A stretch of DNA of 64,000 bases from Kitasatospora purpeofusca (GTDB taxonomy: Bacteria > Actinomycetota > Actinomycetes > Streptomycetales > Streptomycetaceae). Below are positions 8,776 to 18,125 of the stretch, in pieces; positions within the stretch are counted from its first letter, which is position 1, and each line of letters begins with the position of its first letter. A program made the position numbers and the translations under genes. The stretch covers positions 1 through 64,000 of the forward strand of contig NZ_JODS01000011.1 of the NCBI RefSeq assembly GCF_000718025.1, given 5' to 3'. Below the pieces are notes generated by a model that searched no databases, was not told the origin of the DNA, and saw only the letters and a program-made list of their open reading frames with translations.

Positions 8776-10248
8776 ATGTCCGCGTTCACCTCCCGCCGCC
8801 GCAGCGCCGCCCTCGCCCTCGCCACCGCGATCGTTCCGGTCAGCCTGGCCTTCGGTGCCTCCTCGGCCCACGCCAGTGTCGGCTCGAACATCACGGGCAT
8901 CGCCCTGGCCAACAACTACAAGACGGCCTGCGCGACCAACAGCGCCGGCACCACCGGCTTCTACTCCAGCTGCACCGGCAACGGCGGCCAGCCCGAGCAC
9001 TGGTGCGCGGACTTCGCCAAGTGGGTGTGGGCGAAGGCGGGTGTCAACGTCTCGGGCCTGACCCCGGCGGCCGGCAGCTTCGGCCAGTACAACGGCGGTC
9101 TGCACAGCACCCCGCACGTCGGCGACGCGGTCGTGTTCAACTACAACGGCGCGGGCTACGCCGACCACGTCGCCATCGTCACCGAGGTCGGCAACGGCCA
9201 GATCAAGACGATCGGCGGCAACGAGGGCGGCCAGCGCGGCAACTTCGCCGCGACGTCGCGGGTGCGCCTGGACGGGCCGTACAACTCGGCGCTCGGCTAC
9301 AGCTCCTACATGGGCCAGTCGATCAGCGGCTACGTCTCCCCGATCGGCGGCACGGACACCACCCCGGCCCCCGCCCCGGCACCGGCGCCGGCGGCCAAGG
9401 ACGTCACCAACCTGTTCGCGCTCGGCTCGGGCGGGACCGTCTTCAACGCCGGCGGCGACTTCGCGTCCGGGGCGTGGAGCGCGTTCCAGCAGGTGCCCGG
9501 CAACAGCGGGATCCAGCAGATCTCCGCCGTGCAGATCGGCTCCGTCGTCCACCTGTTCGTCATCGGCTCGGACGGCACCGTGTACACCGCCGACGGCGAC
9601 ACCGCGACCGGCTCGTGGAGCAGCTTCCAGCCGCTGCAGGGCAACAGCGGCATCAAGCAGATCACCGCCGCCGCCGTCGGGGGCACCGTCCACCTGTTCG
9701 CCGTCGGGGCGGACGACACCGTGTACACCGCCGACGGCAACTACGCGACCGGCTCCTGGAGCGCCTTCCAGCCGCTCCAGGGCAACAGCGGCATCAGGAA
9801 GATCACCGCCACCGCCGTCGGCAGCACCGTCCACCTGTTCGCCATCGGCTCCGACGAGCGGATCTACACCGCCGACGGCGACTACGCGACGGGCTCCTGG
9901 AGCACCTTCCAGCCGCTCCAGGGCAACAGCGGCATCCAGGAGATCACCGCCGTCACCACCGGCACCACGGTGCGCCTGTTCGCCACCGGCTCCAACGGCA
10001 CCGTCCACACCGCCGACGGCAACTACGCCACCGGCACCTGGAGCACCTTCCAGCCCCTGGCCGGCAACAGCGGCATCAAGAAGATCACCGCCAACGCCGT
10101 CGGCAACACCGTCCACCTGTACGCCGTCGGCTCCGACGACCGGGTCTACAACGCGAACGGCAACTACACGAACGGCACCTGGAGCACCTTCCAGCCCCTG
10201 GCCGGCAACAGCGGCATCCAGGAGATCGCCGCCACCTCGGGCCTCTGA
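8776..10248 (+). CDS. Secreted CHAP-domain peptidoglycan hydrolase with six C-terminal repeats
   Basis: The product has 490 residues. It has a twin-basic signal peptide of about 33 residues ending SSAHA. A CHAP amidase/endopeptidase domain (about 45-190) carries catalytic Cys77 in PEHWCADFAKW and His131 in DHVAIV. A PAPAPAPAPA linker (about 196-205) follows, and then six tandem repeats of about 47 residues to the C-terminus. Each repeat has the pattern VHLFAIGSD-G-VYTADGDYATGSWS-FQPLQGNSGI, a tectonin/PLL-like propeller blade pattern. Six such blades could form a glycan-binding beta-propeller. AGGAG lies eight bases before ATG 8776. The adjacent gene has the same architecture with a different catalytic domain, so both probably act together on the cell wall. 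Confidence 0.9.
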   Translation: MSAFTSRRRSAALALATAIVPVSLAFGASSAHASVGSNITGIALANNYKTACATNSAGTTGFYSSCTGNGGQPEHWCADFAKWVWAKAGVNVSGLTPAAGSFGQYNGGLHSTPHVGDAVVFNYNGAGYADHVAIVTEVGNGQIKTIGGNEGGQRGNFAATSRVRLDGPYNSALGYSSYMGQSISGYVSPIGGTDTTPAPAPAPAPAAKDVTNLFALGSGGTVFNAGGDFASGAWSAFQQVPGNSGIQQISAVQIGSVVHLFVIGSDGTVYTADGDTATGSWSSFQPLQGNSGIKQITAAAVGGTVHLFAVGADDTVYTADGNYATGSWSAFQPLQGNSGIRKITATAVGSTVHLFAIGSDERIYTADGDYATGSWSTFQPLQGNSGIQEITAVTTGTTVRLFATGSNGTVHTADGNYATGTWSTFQPLAGNSGIKKITANAVGNTVHLYAVGSDDRVYNANGNYTNGTWSTFQPLAGNSGIQEIAATSGL

Positions 10249-10264
10249 CCCCCGCAGGCATCGC

Positions 10265-10300
10265 GCGCACCGGCGCCCGGCCGCCCGGCCGCCGGTGCGC
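10265..10300. terminator. Hairpin after the CHAP hydrolase gene
   Basis: An 11-base-pair perfect inverted repeat, GCGCACCGGCG (10265-10275) / CGCCGGTGCGC (10290-10300), starts 17 bases after the CHAP gene stop codon. It is a likely intrinsic or attenuating terminator without a U-tract. Confidence 0.6.
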
Positions 10301-10430
10301 ACCCCCCTCGGCCCGGCCCCGCGGTCCCGCCCCGGGGCCGGGCACCCCGCCCCCGGGCCGCTGCCGCCGCCCGCACACCCGTGTCCCGTGCCCCGTACCC
10401 GGCCCCGAGACCAGGAAGAACCGCATCCTC

Positions 10431-11900
10431 ATGAGCAAGCAGCTCCGCAAGCTCCTGCCCGCCGCCGCCACCGTCGCCGCGCTGCTGTCGCCCCTCGCGG
10501 TCACGGCCGGCACCGCCGACGCCGCACCCCAGCCCGACCGCTCCTGCGGGACCGTCACCGACGCCGACTCGGCGGCCGCCGCGAGCCTGAACACCGTCCT
10601 CACCGGCAAGCTCGCCCACGCCATGACCGCGTACCGGTTCTCCTGCGCCCGGGCCATCGTCGCCGCCACTCGCGCCCACGACCTGTCCGACCAGGCCGCC
10701 GTCATCGCCGTCACCACCGCGATCGTCGAGTCCGAGCTGCGCAACAACCCGAACGTCCTCGACGCGAGCAGCGTCGGTCTCTTCCAGCAGCAGACCTGGT
10801 GGGGCAGCACCGAGGAGCGCCTGAACCCGGCCTACTCCACCAACGCCTTCCTGGACGGGATGCTGAAGGCCTACCCCAACGGCGCCTGGAAGACCCAGCC
10901 GGTGGGCGTCGTGTGCCAGAAGGTCCAGGTCTCCGCCTTCCCCGGTGCCTACCAGCCCCAGGCCGCCGACGCCCAGCGCATCGTCGCCGCGATGGCGAGC
11001 GCGCCGCCCGCCCCCGCCCCCGCGCCCGCCTCCAAGGCACGTGTCAGCACGGTCGGTTCGGACGGGGCGCTCTACGCCACCGACGGCGACTACGCCGGCA
11101 CCGGCTGGTCCGGCGCCTGGGCCACCCAGGGCGGCACCGGCCTCAAGGCCCTCGCCAGCACCGTCACCGGCAACACCGTGCACGTCTACGCCCTCGGCTC
11201 CACCGGCCACGTCTACACCAAGGACGCCGACTACACCACCGGCCAGTGGACCACCACCTGGCTGGAGGTCCCCGGCGGCGCCGAGGGCGCCACCGCCGTC
11301 AGCGCCACCACCATCGGCAACCGCGTCCACCTGAACATCGTCGGCTCCGACGGCGCACTGCACACCACCGACGCGGACTACGCGGGCACCGGCTGGTCCG
11401 GCACCTGGGTGGCCATGGGCGGCACCGGCCTCAAGGCCCTCGCCAGCACCGTCACCGGCAACACCATGCACATCTTCGCCCTCAGCTCCACCGGCCACGT
11501 CTACACCATGGACGCCGACTACGGCACCGGCCAGTGGAGCAGCGCCTGGCAGGAGGTGCCCGGCGGCGCCGAGGGCGCCGAGGCCATCACGGCCGCCGCG
11601 ACCGGCAACCGCGTCCACCTGAACATCGTCGGGTCCGACGGCGCGCTCCACACCACCGACGGCGACTACGCGGGCACCGGCTGGTCCGGCACCTGGACCT
11701 CCCAGGGCGGCACCGGCCTCAGGAAGGCGGTGGCGAGCGCGGTCACCGGCAACACCGTGCACGTCTACACCCTCGGCGCCACCGGCCGCGTCTACACCAA
11801 GGACGCCAACTACGACACCGGCCAGTGGACCGCCACCTGGCAGGAGGTCCCCGGTGGCGCCGACGACGCCAGCACCATCACCGCAACCACCACCCACTAA
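10431..11900 (+). CDS. Secreted lysozyme-like protein with six C-terminal propeller repeats
   Basis: The product has 489 residues, almost the same length as its upstream neighbour. The signal peptide ends near TADA (about residue 30). A helical lysozyme/transglycosylase-like domain spans about 36-190, with a candidate catalytic Glu100 in AIVESEL and the SVGLFQQQ-WWG segment typical of peptidoglycan-cleaving lysozyme folds. A PPAPAPAPAP linker follows, and then six repeats. The repeats alternate between two subtypes, VGSDGALHTTDGDYAGTGWS and STGHVYTKDADYTTGQW, giving three A-B pairs. AGGAAG lies about 12 bases before ATG 10431. I infer a wall-targeted muralytic enzyme; the catalytic assignment rests on fold resemblance only. 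Confidence 0.85.
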   Translation: MSKQLRKLLPAAATVAALLSPLAVTAGTADAAPQPDRSCGTVTDADSAAAASLNTVLTGKLAHAMTAYRFSCARAIVAATRAHDLSDQAAVIAVTTAIVESELRNNPNVLDASSVGLFQQQTWWGSTEERLNPAYSTNAFLDGMLKAYPNGAWKTQPVGVVCQKVQVSAFPGAYQPQAADAQRIVAAMASAPPAPAPAPASKARVSTVGSDGALYATDGDYAGTGWSGAWATQGGTGLKALASTVTGNTVHVYALGSTGHVYTKDADYTTGQWTTTWLEVPGGAEGATAVSATTIGNRVHLNIVGSDGALHTTDADYAGTGWSGTWVAMGGTGLKALASTVTGNTMHIFALSSTGHVYTMDADYGTGQWSSAWQEVPGGAEGAEAITAAATGNRVHLNIVGSDGALHTTDGDYAGTGWSGTWTSQGGTGLRKAVASAVTGNTVHVYTLGATGRVYTKDANYDTGQWTATWQEVPGGADDASTITATTTH

Positions 11901-11916
11901 CACACCAGCACCACCC

Positions 11917-11959
11917 GCCACCGCCCCCCGCGACGGAACCAAGCGCAGGGGGCGGTGGC
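11917..11959. terminator. Hairpin between convergent genes
   Basis: The inverted repeat GCCACCGCCCCC (11917-11928) / GGGGGCGGTGGC (11948-11959) begins 17 bases after the lysozyme-like gene. It separates that gene from the convergent glutaminase gene. Confidence 0.6.
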
Positions 11960-12166
11960 CGGGACCGGCACCAGCACCGCACGCAACACGCAACACAGAA
12001 ACCGGAACCCGGCACCAGCACAGAACCGGAACGCGGGGGGCCGAGACGCGGAGGCCGGAACGCGGAGGCCGGAACAGGACCGACACCCCCACCGCACAGC
12101 GGCCGGAAAACCGGCACACCACCAGAAACCGAACACACCAGGCCCGGAACCGGCCCCGACAGGCGG

Positions 12167-13552
12167 TCAGCTCCCGCCCTCCGCAGCGGGCGGGCCGGCG
12201 GGCGGCTCGCCGGCGAGGAGCTGATCCTCGCACCACGCCACCGCGTCGTCGCGACTGCCGAAGGCGTGCCAGTCGGCGTGCCCGTCGGGGTGCCCGTCGC
12301 CGGCGGCCAGGAACGGCTCCTGGGCCGCGACGACGATCCGGTGACCCCGTCGGGCGATGTCCGCCAGACCGGCGGCGAGCATCGCGGCGGAGCCCGGTCG
12401 GATGCCGGTGACGGCCATCAGGTCCAGCACCAGCCAGCCGGGCGACACGGGGACGGCCCCCTCGACGGCAGCCAACAGTTGCTCGGTCTCGGTGAACTCC
12501 AGCTCGCCCTGGGCACCGACGGCGATGATGCGCCGACTGCTGCGGTTGAGCAGCGCGGTCTGCTCCGGACTGCGGGCACGGGAGGACCGAGCGCCGTGCC
12601 CGGTGTCGGTGACGGTGGCCGTCAGGTGCACCGGTGCGTGCATGAGGTGGAGGGCGAGCCGTTCGGACATCGCGGTGAGCGCGGCCACGCCCCGCACGGA
12701 GTTGCCCGCCGAATCCAGTGGCGGGCTGTAGACCGCGACGCCGAACCGGCCCGGGCCGACCGCGATCAGCCCACCGGAGACCCCGCTCTTGGCCGGCAGG
12801 CCGACGTTCAGCAGCCACTCCCCGGCGCCGTCGTACATCCCGCAGGTGGCCATGACCGCCAGGGTCCGCACCGCCACGCCCCGCTCCACGACCCGCTCGC
12901 CGGTGACCGGGTTGCGGCCGCCGTTCGCCAGGGTCGCAGCCATCACCGCCAGGTCGGCCGCGGTGACCAGAACCGAGCACTGGCGGAAGTAGGTGGCCGT
13001 CACGGCGTACGGGTCGTCGCTCAACGAGCCGGCCGAGCGCATCAGGTAGGCAAGCGCACGGTTGCGGTCGCCGGTGGCGGCCTCGGAAGCGTAGACCTCC
13101 TCGTCGTAGCCCAGCCGACGGCCGGCGAACGCGGACAGGCAGTCCAGGATCCGGGCGGACCGCGCCTCGGTGTCGGCCGCCGAGACCAGCGCGGTGGTGG
13201 CGATCGCGCCGGCGTTGACCATCGGGTTGGCCGGCCGACCGGTGCCCGGTTCCAGACTGATGGCGTTGAAGGCCTCGCCGCTGGGCTCGGCGCCGACCCG
13301 TCTGAGCATCTCGTCGGGTCCGAGGTCGGTGAGGGCCAGGGCGTAGACGAAGGGCTTGGAGACCGACTGGATGGTGAACTCGGTGTCGGCCTTGCCCGCC
13401 TGGTAGCGACGGCCGCCCATGCTGGTGATCGCGATGCCGAAGTCCTCGGGGTCGGCCCGGGCGAGCTTCGGGATGTAGGAGGCGACCTCGCCGCCCTTCA
13501 GCCCGCTGATCCGCCGGTGCAGTTCGTCGAGTGCCTTCGTCACCGGGTCCAT
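12167..13552 (-). CDS. glsA: Glutaminase with C-terminal STAS domain
   Basis: The product has 461 residues. Residues 1-310 are a bacterial glutaminase, which hydrolyses glutamine to glutamate and ammonia. The serine-beta-lactamase-like SxxK catalytic motif is Ser63-Val-Ser-Lys66 in FTIQSVSKPF. The NPMVNAGAI motif and the AKSGVSGG glycine loop are both present. Residues about 340-440 form a STAS-type domain (LVLDLMAVTGIRPGSAAML), a fusion known in actinomycete glutaminases and thought to be regulatory. ATG 13552 was chosen because the family N-terminus begins there and GAAAGGGG lies upstream. It is convergent with the hydrolase genes and monocistronic. Confidence 0.92.
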   Translation of the reverse strand: MDPVTKALDELHRRISGLKGGEVASYIPKLARADPEDFGIAITSMGGRRYQAGKADTEFTIQSVSKPFVYALALTDLGPDEMLRRVGAEPSGEAFNAISLEPGTGRPANPMVNAGAIATTALVSAADTEARSARILDCLSAFAGRRLGYDEEVYASEAATGDRNRALAYLMRSAGSLSDDPYAVTATYFRQCSVLVTAADLAVMAATLANGGRNPVTGERVVERGVAVRTLAVMATCGMYDGAGEWLLNVGLPAKSGVSGGLIAVGPGRFGVAVYSPPLDSAGNSVRGVAALTAMSERLALHLMHAPVHLTATVTDTGHGARSSRARSPEQTALLNRSSRRIIAVGAQGELEFTETEQLLAAVEGAVPVSPGWLVLDLMAVTGIRPGSAAMLAAGLADIARRGHRIVVAAQEPFLAAGDGHPDGHADWHAFGSRDDAVAWCEDQLLAGEPPAGPPAAEGGS

Positions 13553-14169
13553 GTACGCACCCCTTTCCGTTCCCGCTCGTCCGTCCCGGGCTCCCGGGGG
13601 TACCTGGGGCTCCTGGACTTCTGGAACCCGCTGCCGCTGCCCATCGGCCGGCCCGCTCGGCCCGCTCGGGTGGCGCCGAACGGAGCCGCGCCCAGCAGCA
13701 TGCCAGGGGCGCGACCTGCACCCGACCACGACTCACCGGAGGCGGTCGCGGCACGGCCGGCCGCAGGCGTCGCCGGCCCGGCGGCCCTCGAGCGGGCGAC
13801 GGGACCCGGCGCCGACCGGCCTCGGTGTGATGAGCCCTCTGTTCGAGAAAGGTCGCGGAAGAGCCCCCGCCGACCGACTCCCCCGCTTCCTTCTTCGTGG
13901 CCCCGCAACAGGGCGCCCGGCCTCCGGTCCGGCACGACTGTCACGAGACCGGACCGGAAGCGACGACAGCAGGACGTGCGAGAACGGTGTTCCGGCTCGC
14001 GGCGGCGGCCGCGTCGGTGCCGGTGCCGGTGACGGTTCCGCAGGAACGTCCCGGCCGGAGCGCGGCCAGGACGGTGGAGCCGGGTGCCGGGGGTGCCGTG
14101 CGTGGCAGGCCGGAAAGGGGGCACACGGCTGCCGGGCGCGCCGCGCGCTCCGGATACGGAGGAGGCGTC
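13553..14169. other. Intergenic region before the DUF1206 gene
   Basis: No supportable gene lies in these 600 bases. They hold the leader of the glutaminase gene and, on the plus side, the upstream region of the DUF1206 gene. The sequence before 14000 is A/T-poor, and I recognised no clear promoter hexamers. Confidence 0.4.
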
Positions 14170-15000
14170 ATGGTGGCCACCGCACGGGAGTCCCGGTCCA
14201 GTGGGGCGGTGTCGGCCGGTCCGTTCCTGCGCGCCGCCGGGCGGGCCGGGTTCACGGCCCGCGGAGTCGTCTACGTCGTGATCGGCTACCTCGCCCTGCG
14301 GATCGCGATGGACGGCCGGGGCCCGGACGAGGCCGACCGTGAAGGGGCACTGCGCCAGATCGCGGCCCGGCCCGGCGGCACGCTTCTCCTGTGGCTGCTC
14401 GTCCTCGGCTTCGCGTGCATGACGCTCTGGCGCGCCGCCGCCGCACTTTCGCACGACGGGCACGACGGCGGTCGGCGCAAGCCGGGCAAGCGGTTGCTGG
14501 ACGCCGGGCGGGCGGTGTTCTACGCGTCGGTCTGCTGGGGTACCGCCGCCTTCGCCTCCGGTACCGGAGGCGGGTCGAACAGCGACCGCGCCTCCAAGGA
14601 CTGGACGGCCGACGCGCTCGCCCTGCCGGGCGGCCGCCTGCTGGTGGGCGCAGCCGGCCTGGCACTGGTCGGCGTGGGTGTGGGCATCACCGTCCGCGCC
14701 GCCCGGCGGACCTTCCTGCGCCGACTGGACACCGCCTCGATGAGCCGGCGCACCCGTGCCGCGGTCACCGGAATCGGGCTCGCCGGCAACGCGGCGCGCG
14801 GCGTGGTGTTCGCGGGCGTGGGGCTCTTCGTCATGACGGCTGCGGCCCGCTTCGACCCCGGGCGGGCGAGAGGCATCGACGACACCCTCCGATCCTTCGC
14901 GGACACCCCGGCCGGCCCGTGGCTGCTCGCCGCCGTGGCAGTCGGACTGCTGCTGTTCGGCGTCTTCTCGTTCGTCTCCGCACACCGACGGCGCTTCTGA
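14170..15000 (+). CDS. DUF1206 multi-pass membrane protein
   Basis: The product has 276 residues and three pairs of transmembrane segments, the layout of DUF1206: VVYVVIGYLALRIAM/LLLWLLVLGFACMTLW, AVFYASVCWGTAAFA/LLVGAAGLALVGVGVG and GVVFAGVGLFVMTAA/WLLAAVAVGLLLFGVF. Each pair begins with a conserved AGRAGFTARGVVY-like signature. GGAGG lies immediately upstream of ATG 14170 (GGAGGCGTC spacing). The biochemical function of the family is unknown. The gene is isolated. Confidence 0.9.
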   Translation: MVATARESRSSGAVSAGPFLRAAGRAGFTARGVVYVVIGYLALRIAMDGRGPDEADREGALRQIAARPGGTLLLWLLVLGFACMTLWRAAAALSHDGHDGGRRKPGKRLLDAGRAVFYASVCWGTAAFASGTGGGSNSDRASKDWTADALALPGGRLLVGAAGLALVGVGVGITVRAARRTFLRRLDTASMSRRTRAAVTGIGLAGNAARGVVFAGVGLFVMTAAARFDPGRARGIDDTLRSFADTPAGPWLLAAVAVGLLLFGVFSFVSAHRRRF

Positions 15001-15160
15001 CCCGGAGAGTCCCTTCCCCACCGCACCCGGTACTACCGGCGACCCTCCGCCGCGCGGCCACGGTCACCGAGCAGCGACCCGGCCCCCGGGCCGCCCGCCG
15101 ACCGGCCCCGCCTGCTGACCATCCGACAGTCCCCAGGATCGCGATGCCACGACACGCGGC

Positions 15161-15679
15161 TCATTGCCCGTCCTCGTCCTCGTCCTCGTCCTCGAGGCCC
15201 TGAACGTCGACAGGCTGCGTGCCGTTGAAGGTCACCAGGATCCCGAACGGGTCCGCCAGCCGGAACCTGCTCTCCGTGAACCGGATCGCCCAGGTCCGGT
15301 CGGCCCACACCACCGCTTCGGGACCTGCCAACGGCAACTCCGGAAGATCCAGCCAGCTCAGTTCCTCGGCTGTGAGCTCGAAGTGCCGCTCCCTGAGCCG
15401 GGTCCGGCAGTACCGCACGGCTCGGTCGACAAAGACGTCGAAACTGCTCACAACGTCGAGAGCGAGTTGGAGGGCAACCTCCTCAGGCGGCGCGACCGGC
15501 TCGACCACCAGACTCACAACCGCCGCGTTACCGCCCGCCGACTCCGGGAAGCAGCCGGTCCAGCAGGCCAAGGACGGAGGGCTCTCCGTCCGTTCCAACG
15601 CAAGCCCAGCGATACGCAGCGTTGCAGGCAGTTCCACACCCGTGTCCGCGATACCTGGAATCCCGCCGTCGTCCGACAT
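15161..15679 (-). CDS. Hypothetical protein with acidic C-terminal tail
   Basis: The product has 172 residues and no signal peptide or membrane segment. The body has well-mixed composition and predicted alternating helices and strands (EEVALQLALDVVSSFDVFVDRAVRYC). It ends in a run of alternating Glu/Asp (EDEDEDEDGQ) encoded by a GAGGAC repeat at 15174-15196. The codon usage is normal for this genome and the frame is uninterrupted, so I regard it as a real gene. I do not recognise the family. Its shape would suit a small immunity or chaperone-like protein, but there is no toxin partner directly adjacent. Confidence 0.65.
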   Translation of the reverse strand: MSDDGGIPGIADTGVELPATLRIAGLALERTESPPSLACWTGCFPESAGGNAAVVSLVVEPVAPPEEVALQLALDVVSSFDVFVDRAVRYCRTRLRERHFELTAEELSWLDLPELPLAGPEAVVWADRTWAIRFTESRFRLADPFGILVTFNGTQPVDVQGLEDEDEDEDGQ

Positions 15680-16313
15680 CGGTTCAGCATATGCGAAGCC
15701 CCGTCACACCGATCAGCCCGACCGCCGGGCCGCACGGCTGTCCACGGACCTCGGGACGTCCGGGTGAGCGGACAGTTCGCAGTCCCCGCCGGCGGACAGC
15801 CCATCTCCCGGAGCAGTGTGATCGATCGGCACTCGGAAGGGCCGCCGACCTCACCGGTGCGGTGACCGCGAACCGTGTGACCACATGGCCGGGCATCCGG
15901 CGGGCGACAATCGCCCGCACCGAGCGGCCTGCACTCGTCACCCTGCCGCTCATGCCCGACAACGCGAACCCTGCAGACACCATGTCCGAGCGCCTCGTGT
16001 GCTGCGTCTACGGCCGAAGCACCACCGACTCCGACGACCATCTACTCCTTGGTACCTGGATCCTGCACTGTCCGCTCTCACACGGCTGGTGATCCGCGAG
16101 GCGGCAGGGCTCGCCCCAGGCCGTCATGCGGCGCCGGCTGAGGCCAAGTCCTTCGGGAGGGAACCGAGACTGCCCTCGCCGCCGGTCGAGTCTGCCCTCG
16201 GGTACCTGGCGTCCGCGGGGTCGCCCGGCGTATCCAGGACAAGGACCTGCGCGAGACGTACGCAGGACACAGGCATCACGTACGGCTCCGATCCGCCGAC
16301 GAAGGAAGCACCG
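15680..16313. other. Intergenic region upstream of the eCIS-type gene
   Basis: I see no gene. Frames here have low-quality composition. The AAGGAAG ribosome site of the downstream gene lies at 16303-16309. Confidence 0.4.
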
Positions 16314-17672
16314 GTGCAGAACCACGCGAAGGCCAGGTCGAACGCCACCGAGGACGCCCGGTCGACGGTCCGCAGGCCGGTCACCGCACCACCCGCACAG
16401 GCCTCCGGGCTCCTCGGGCTGCAGGCGACGGTGGGGAACGCGGTAGTCGTCCAGCGCCTGAAGCAGCAGCACCGGCACGGTGCGGGGTGCGGCCACGAGG
16501 CGGAAGATGCGCCGGTCCAGCGCTCGGCCGTCCACGACGTGGTGCGGGCCGGCGGCAGGCCGCTGGACGGCGGCACGCGCGCGGACATGGAGCGGCGGCT
16601 GGGCGCCGACTTCTCCGACGTCCGCATCCACGACGACAGCGCGGCGAAGGCGTCGGCGGCCGAGGTCGGCGCTCGGGCGTACACCAGCGGGAACCACGTG
16701 GTGATCGGGGACGGCGGCACCGACAAGCACACGCTCGCCCACGAACTCACCCACGTGATCCAGCAGCGCCGGGGCCCCGTCGCGGGTACGGACAACGGAG
16801 CGGGCCTGCGGCTCTCCGATCCCTCCGACCGCTTCGAACGGGAGGCGGAGAGCAACGCGCGCCGCGCCATGAGCGGGGCGGCACCGAGGACCGATCAGCA
16901 CGCACAGGAGGCGGGCCGGGCAGGCCGGGGGGCGGCCCAGGAATCGGTCCAGCGCTGGGCGGCACAGGCCGGCCCGGACCAGCAGAACATGACGGTCTCG
17001 GCGAACGGCGTCTTCGCCGTCCCGAACGACGACGCCACGTCGATCTGGATCCGGGTCAGCGCGCCCGGCGGGTCCTACTCCCCGGCACTGCGCCCGACAA
17101 GCACGGCGCAGCAGGCCCTCTTCGGCGGCACGGAGCTCTACCAGGAGCACGAGCTGGCGCGCAACATCCTGGACGACTGCCTCCACACGGCGGAGGAGAT
17201 CATGCACAACGCCGTCGGAGAGCTGGCCGACGGCGCGAACAGCAACGTCCGTACCAGCGCCGGGCTCAAGGCCTTCGGCATGTCGGACGAGCAGAACCGC
17301 GACCGCGCAGGCGACTTCCAGGGGGCGACGGACCGCAACGCCAGCCCGGTGGTGGGACAGTCCTACCTGATGCTCGCCATGAACCCCGGGGAGCAGATCA
17401 TGTCGCAGTACCACGCCGCAGCGGTGGTGGGCATGGACGGCCAGGACACAGTGACGATGGAGGCCTTCGCCGGAAGCGGCCAGACGGCCGCGAACCCGAT
17501 GACGTACACGATCGGCACGGTGGCCTCCTTCCACGACTACTGGACGGGCACGTACTACACACCGAACCACCCGGCGGTCACCATGAAGACAGTGGTCCTC
17601 GTCAAGCGCGGCAAGGGCCGCCGGGTGACACCCGGCTCAGAACAGCCCGCCAACCCGAACATCGCCCAGTAG
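16314..17672 (+). CDS. eCIS core domain (DUF4157) protein, putative contractile-injection effector
   Basis: The product has 452 residues starting at GTG 16314, with AAGGAAG five bases upstream. It opens with a positively charged, disordered leader (about 1-45) containing the LLGLQATVGNAVVVQRL motif, seen in proteins of extracellular contractile injection systems. A DUF4157 core (about 72-155) follows, with GRPLDGGTRADMERRLGADF, DVRIHDD and the metallopeptidase-like HELTH at residues 143-147. Residues 215-450 form an unassigned C-terminal domain. It contains Cys289 at the start of a helix (DDCLHTAEEIM) and His367 (QYHAAAVVG) then Glu383 (TMEAF), an order that suits a papain-like fold. I infer a cargo toxin. 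No sheath or tube genes are in this window. Confidence 0.8.
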   Translation: MQNHAKARSNATEDARSTVRRPVTAPPAQASGLLGLQATVGNAVVVQRLKQQHRHGAGCGHEAEDAPVQRSAVHDVVRAGGRPLDGGTRADMERRLGADFSDVRIHDDSAAKASAAEVGARAYTSGNHVVIGDGGTDKHTLAHELTHVIQQRRGPVAGTDNGAGLRLSDPSDRFEREAESNARRAMSGAAPRTDQHAQEAGRAGRGAAQESVQRWAAQAGPDQQNMTVSANGVFAVPNDDATSIWIRVSAPGGSYSPALRPTSTAQQALFGGTELYQEHELARNILDDCLHTAEEIMHNAVGELADGANSNVRTSAGLKAFGMSDEQNRDRAGDFQGATDRNASPVVGQSYLMLAMNPGEQIMSQYHAAAVVGMDGQDTVTMEAFAGSGQTAANPMTYTIGTVASFHDYWTGTYYTPNHPAVTMKTVVLVKRGKGRRVTPGSEQPANPNIAQ

Positions 17673-17789
17673 TCCTCCGTCAGGTGGCGTCGTAGGCCCG
17701 CCCTGCGGGTTGTCGACAGGTGGGGCAGGTGCAGGTCCGTGTCGCGACGAGGTGGTGGAGGAGGTCCAGGGCCTGGCCGAAGGTCAGGC

Positions 17790-18125
17790 CCTGGAGCGGA
17801 GCCCCGACCGCGTGCTGGCGAGCACGGGATGAGGTCGAGTCGACGGTGACAATGCCCCAGTCCACCCGCCCCTGAGCGTCGGCGTCAGCCAGCACGGCCC
17901 GAAGGACCCTGTCCCAGGTCCCATCCGCGGACCGGCGCCGATGCCGCTCGCAAACCGTCTTCCGGCTCCCGAACCGCTCCGGCGGATGACGCCAGGGGCA
18001 CTCCCGTGCGGACCCGGAACGGGATCCCGTTGATGACCTGCCGGTGGTCACACCAACGCCGACCGCGGCCACCGGGCTTCGGCCGATACGGCTCAAGCCA
18101 CACCCACTCGTCCCTGGTCGGATCT
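17790..18125 (-). pseudogene. IS5-family transposase remnant
   Basis: On the minus strand, TRDEWVWLEPYRPKPGGRGR and VINGIPFRVRTGVP match the N-terminal part of an IS5-family transposase. A single-base insertion in GTGCCCCTGG shifts the frame. The next frame continues with WRHPPERFGSRKTV, ERHRRRSADGTWDRVL and VDWGIVTVDSTSSRARQH, which includes the first catalytic Asp. Homology ends near 17790. The same frame runs on to 17680 with an unrelated tail containing CTCPTC. Only about 110 residues survive, with no recognisable ends. Confidence 0.75.

Noticed and set aside
10164..13754. Open frame of nearly 1200 codons on the minus strand across both wall hydrolase genes and the glutaminase
   Set aside because: It is antisense to three well-supported genes. 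Its Gly/Ala/Val/Arg-rich product has no domain and mirrors the codon bias of the true genes.
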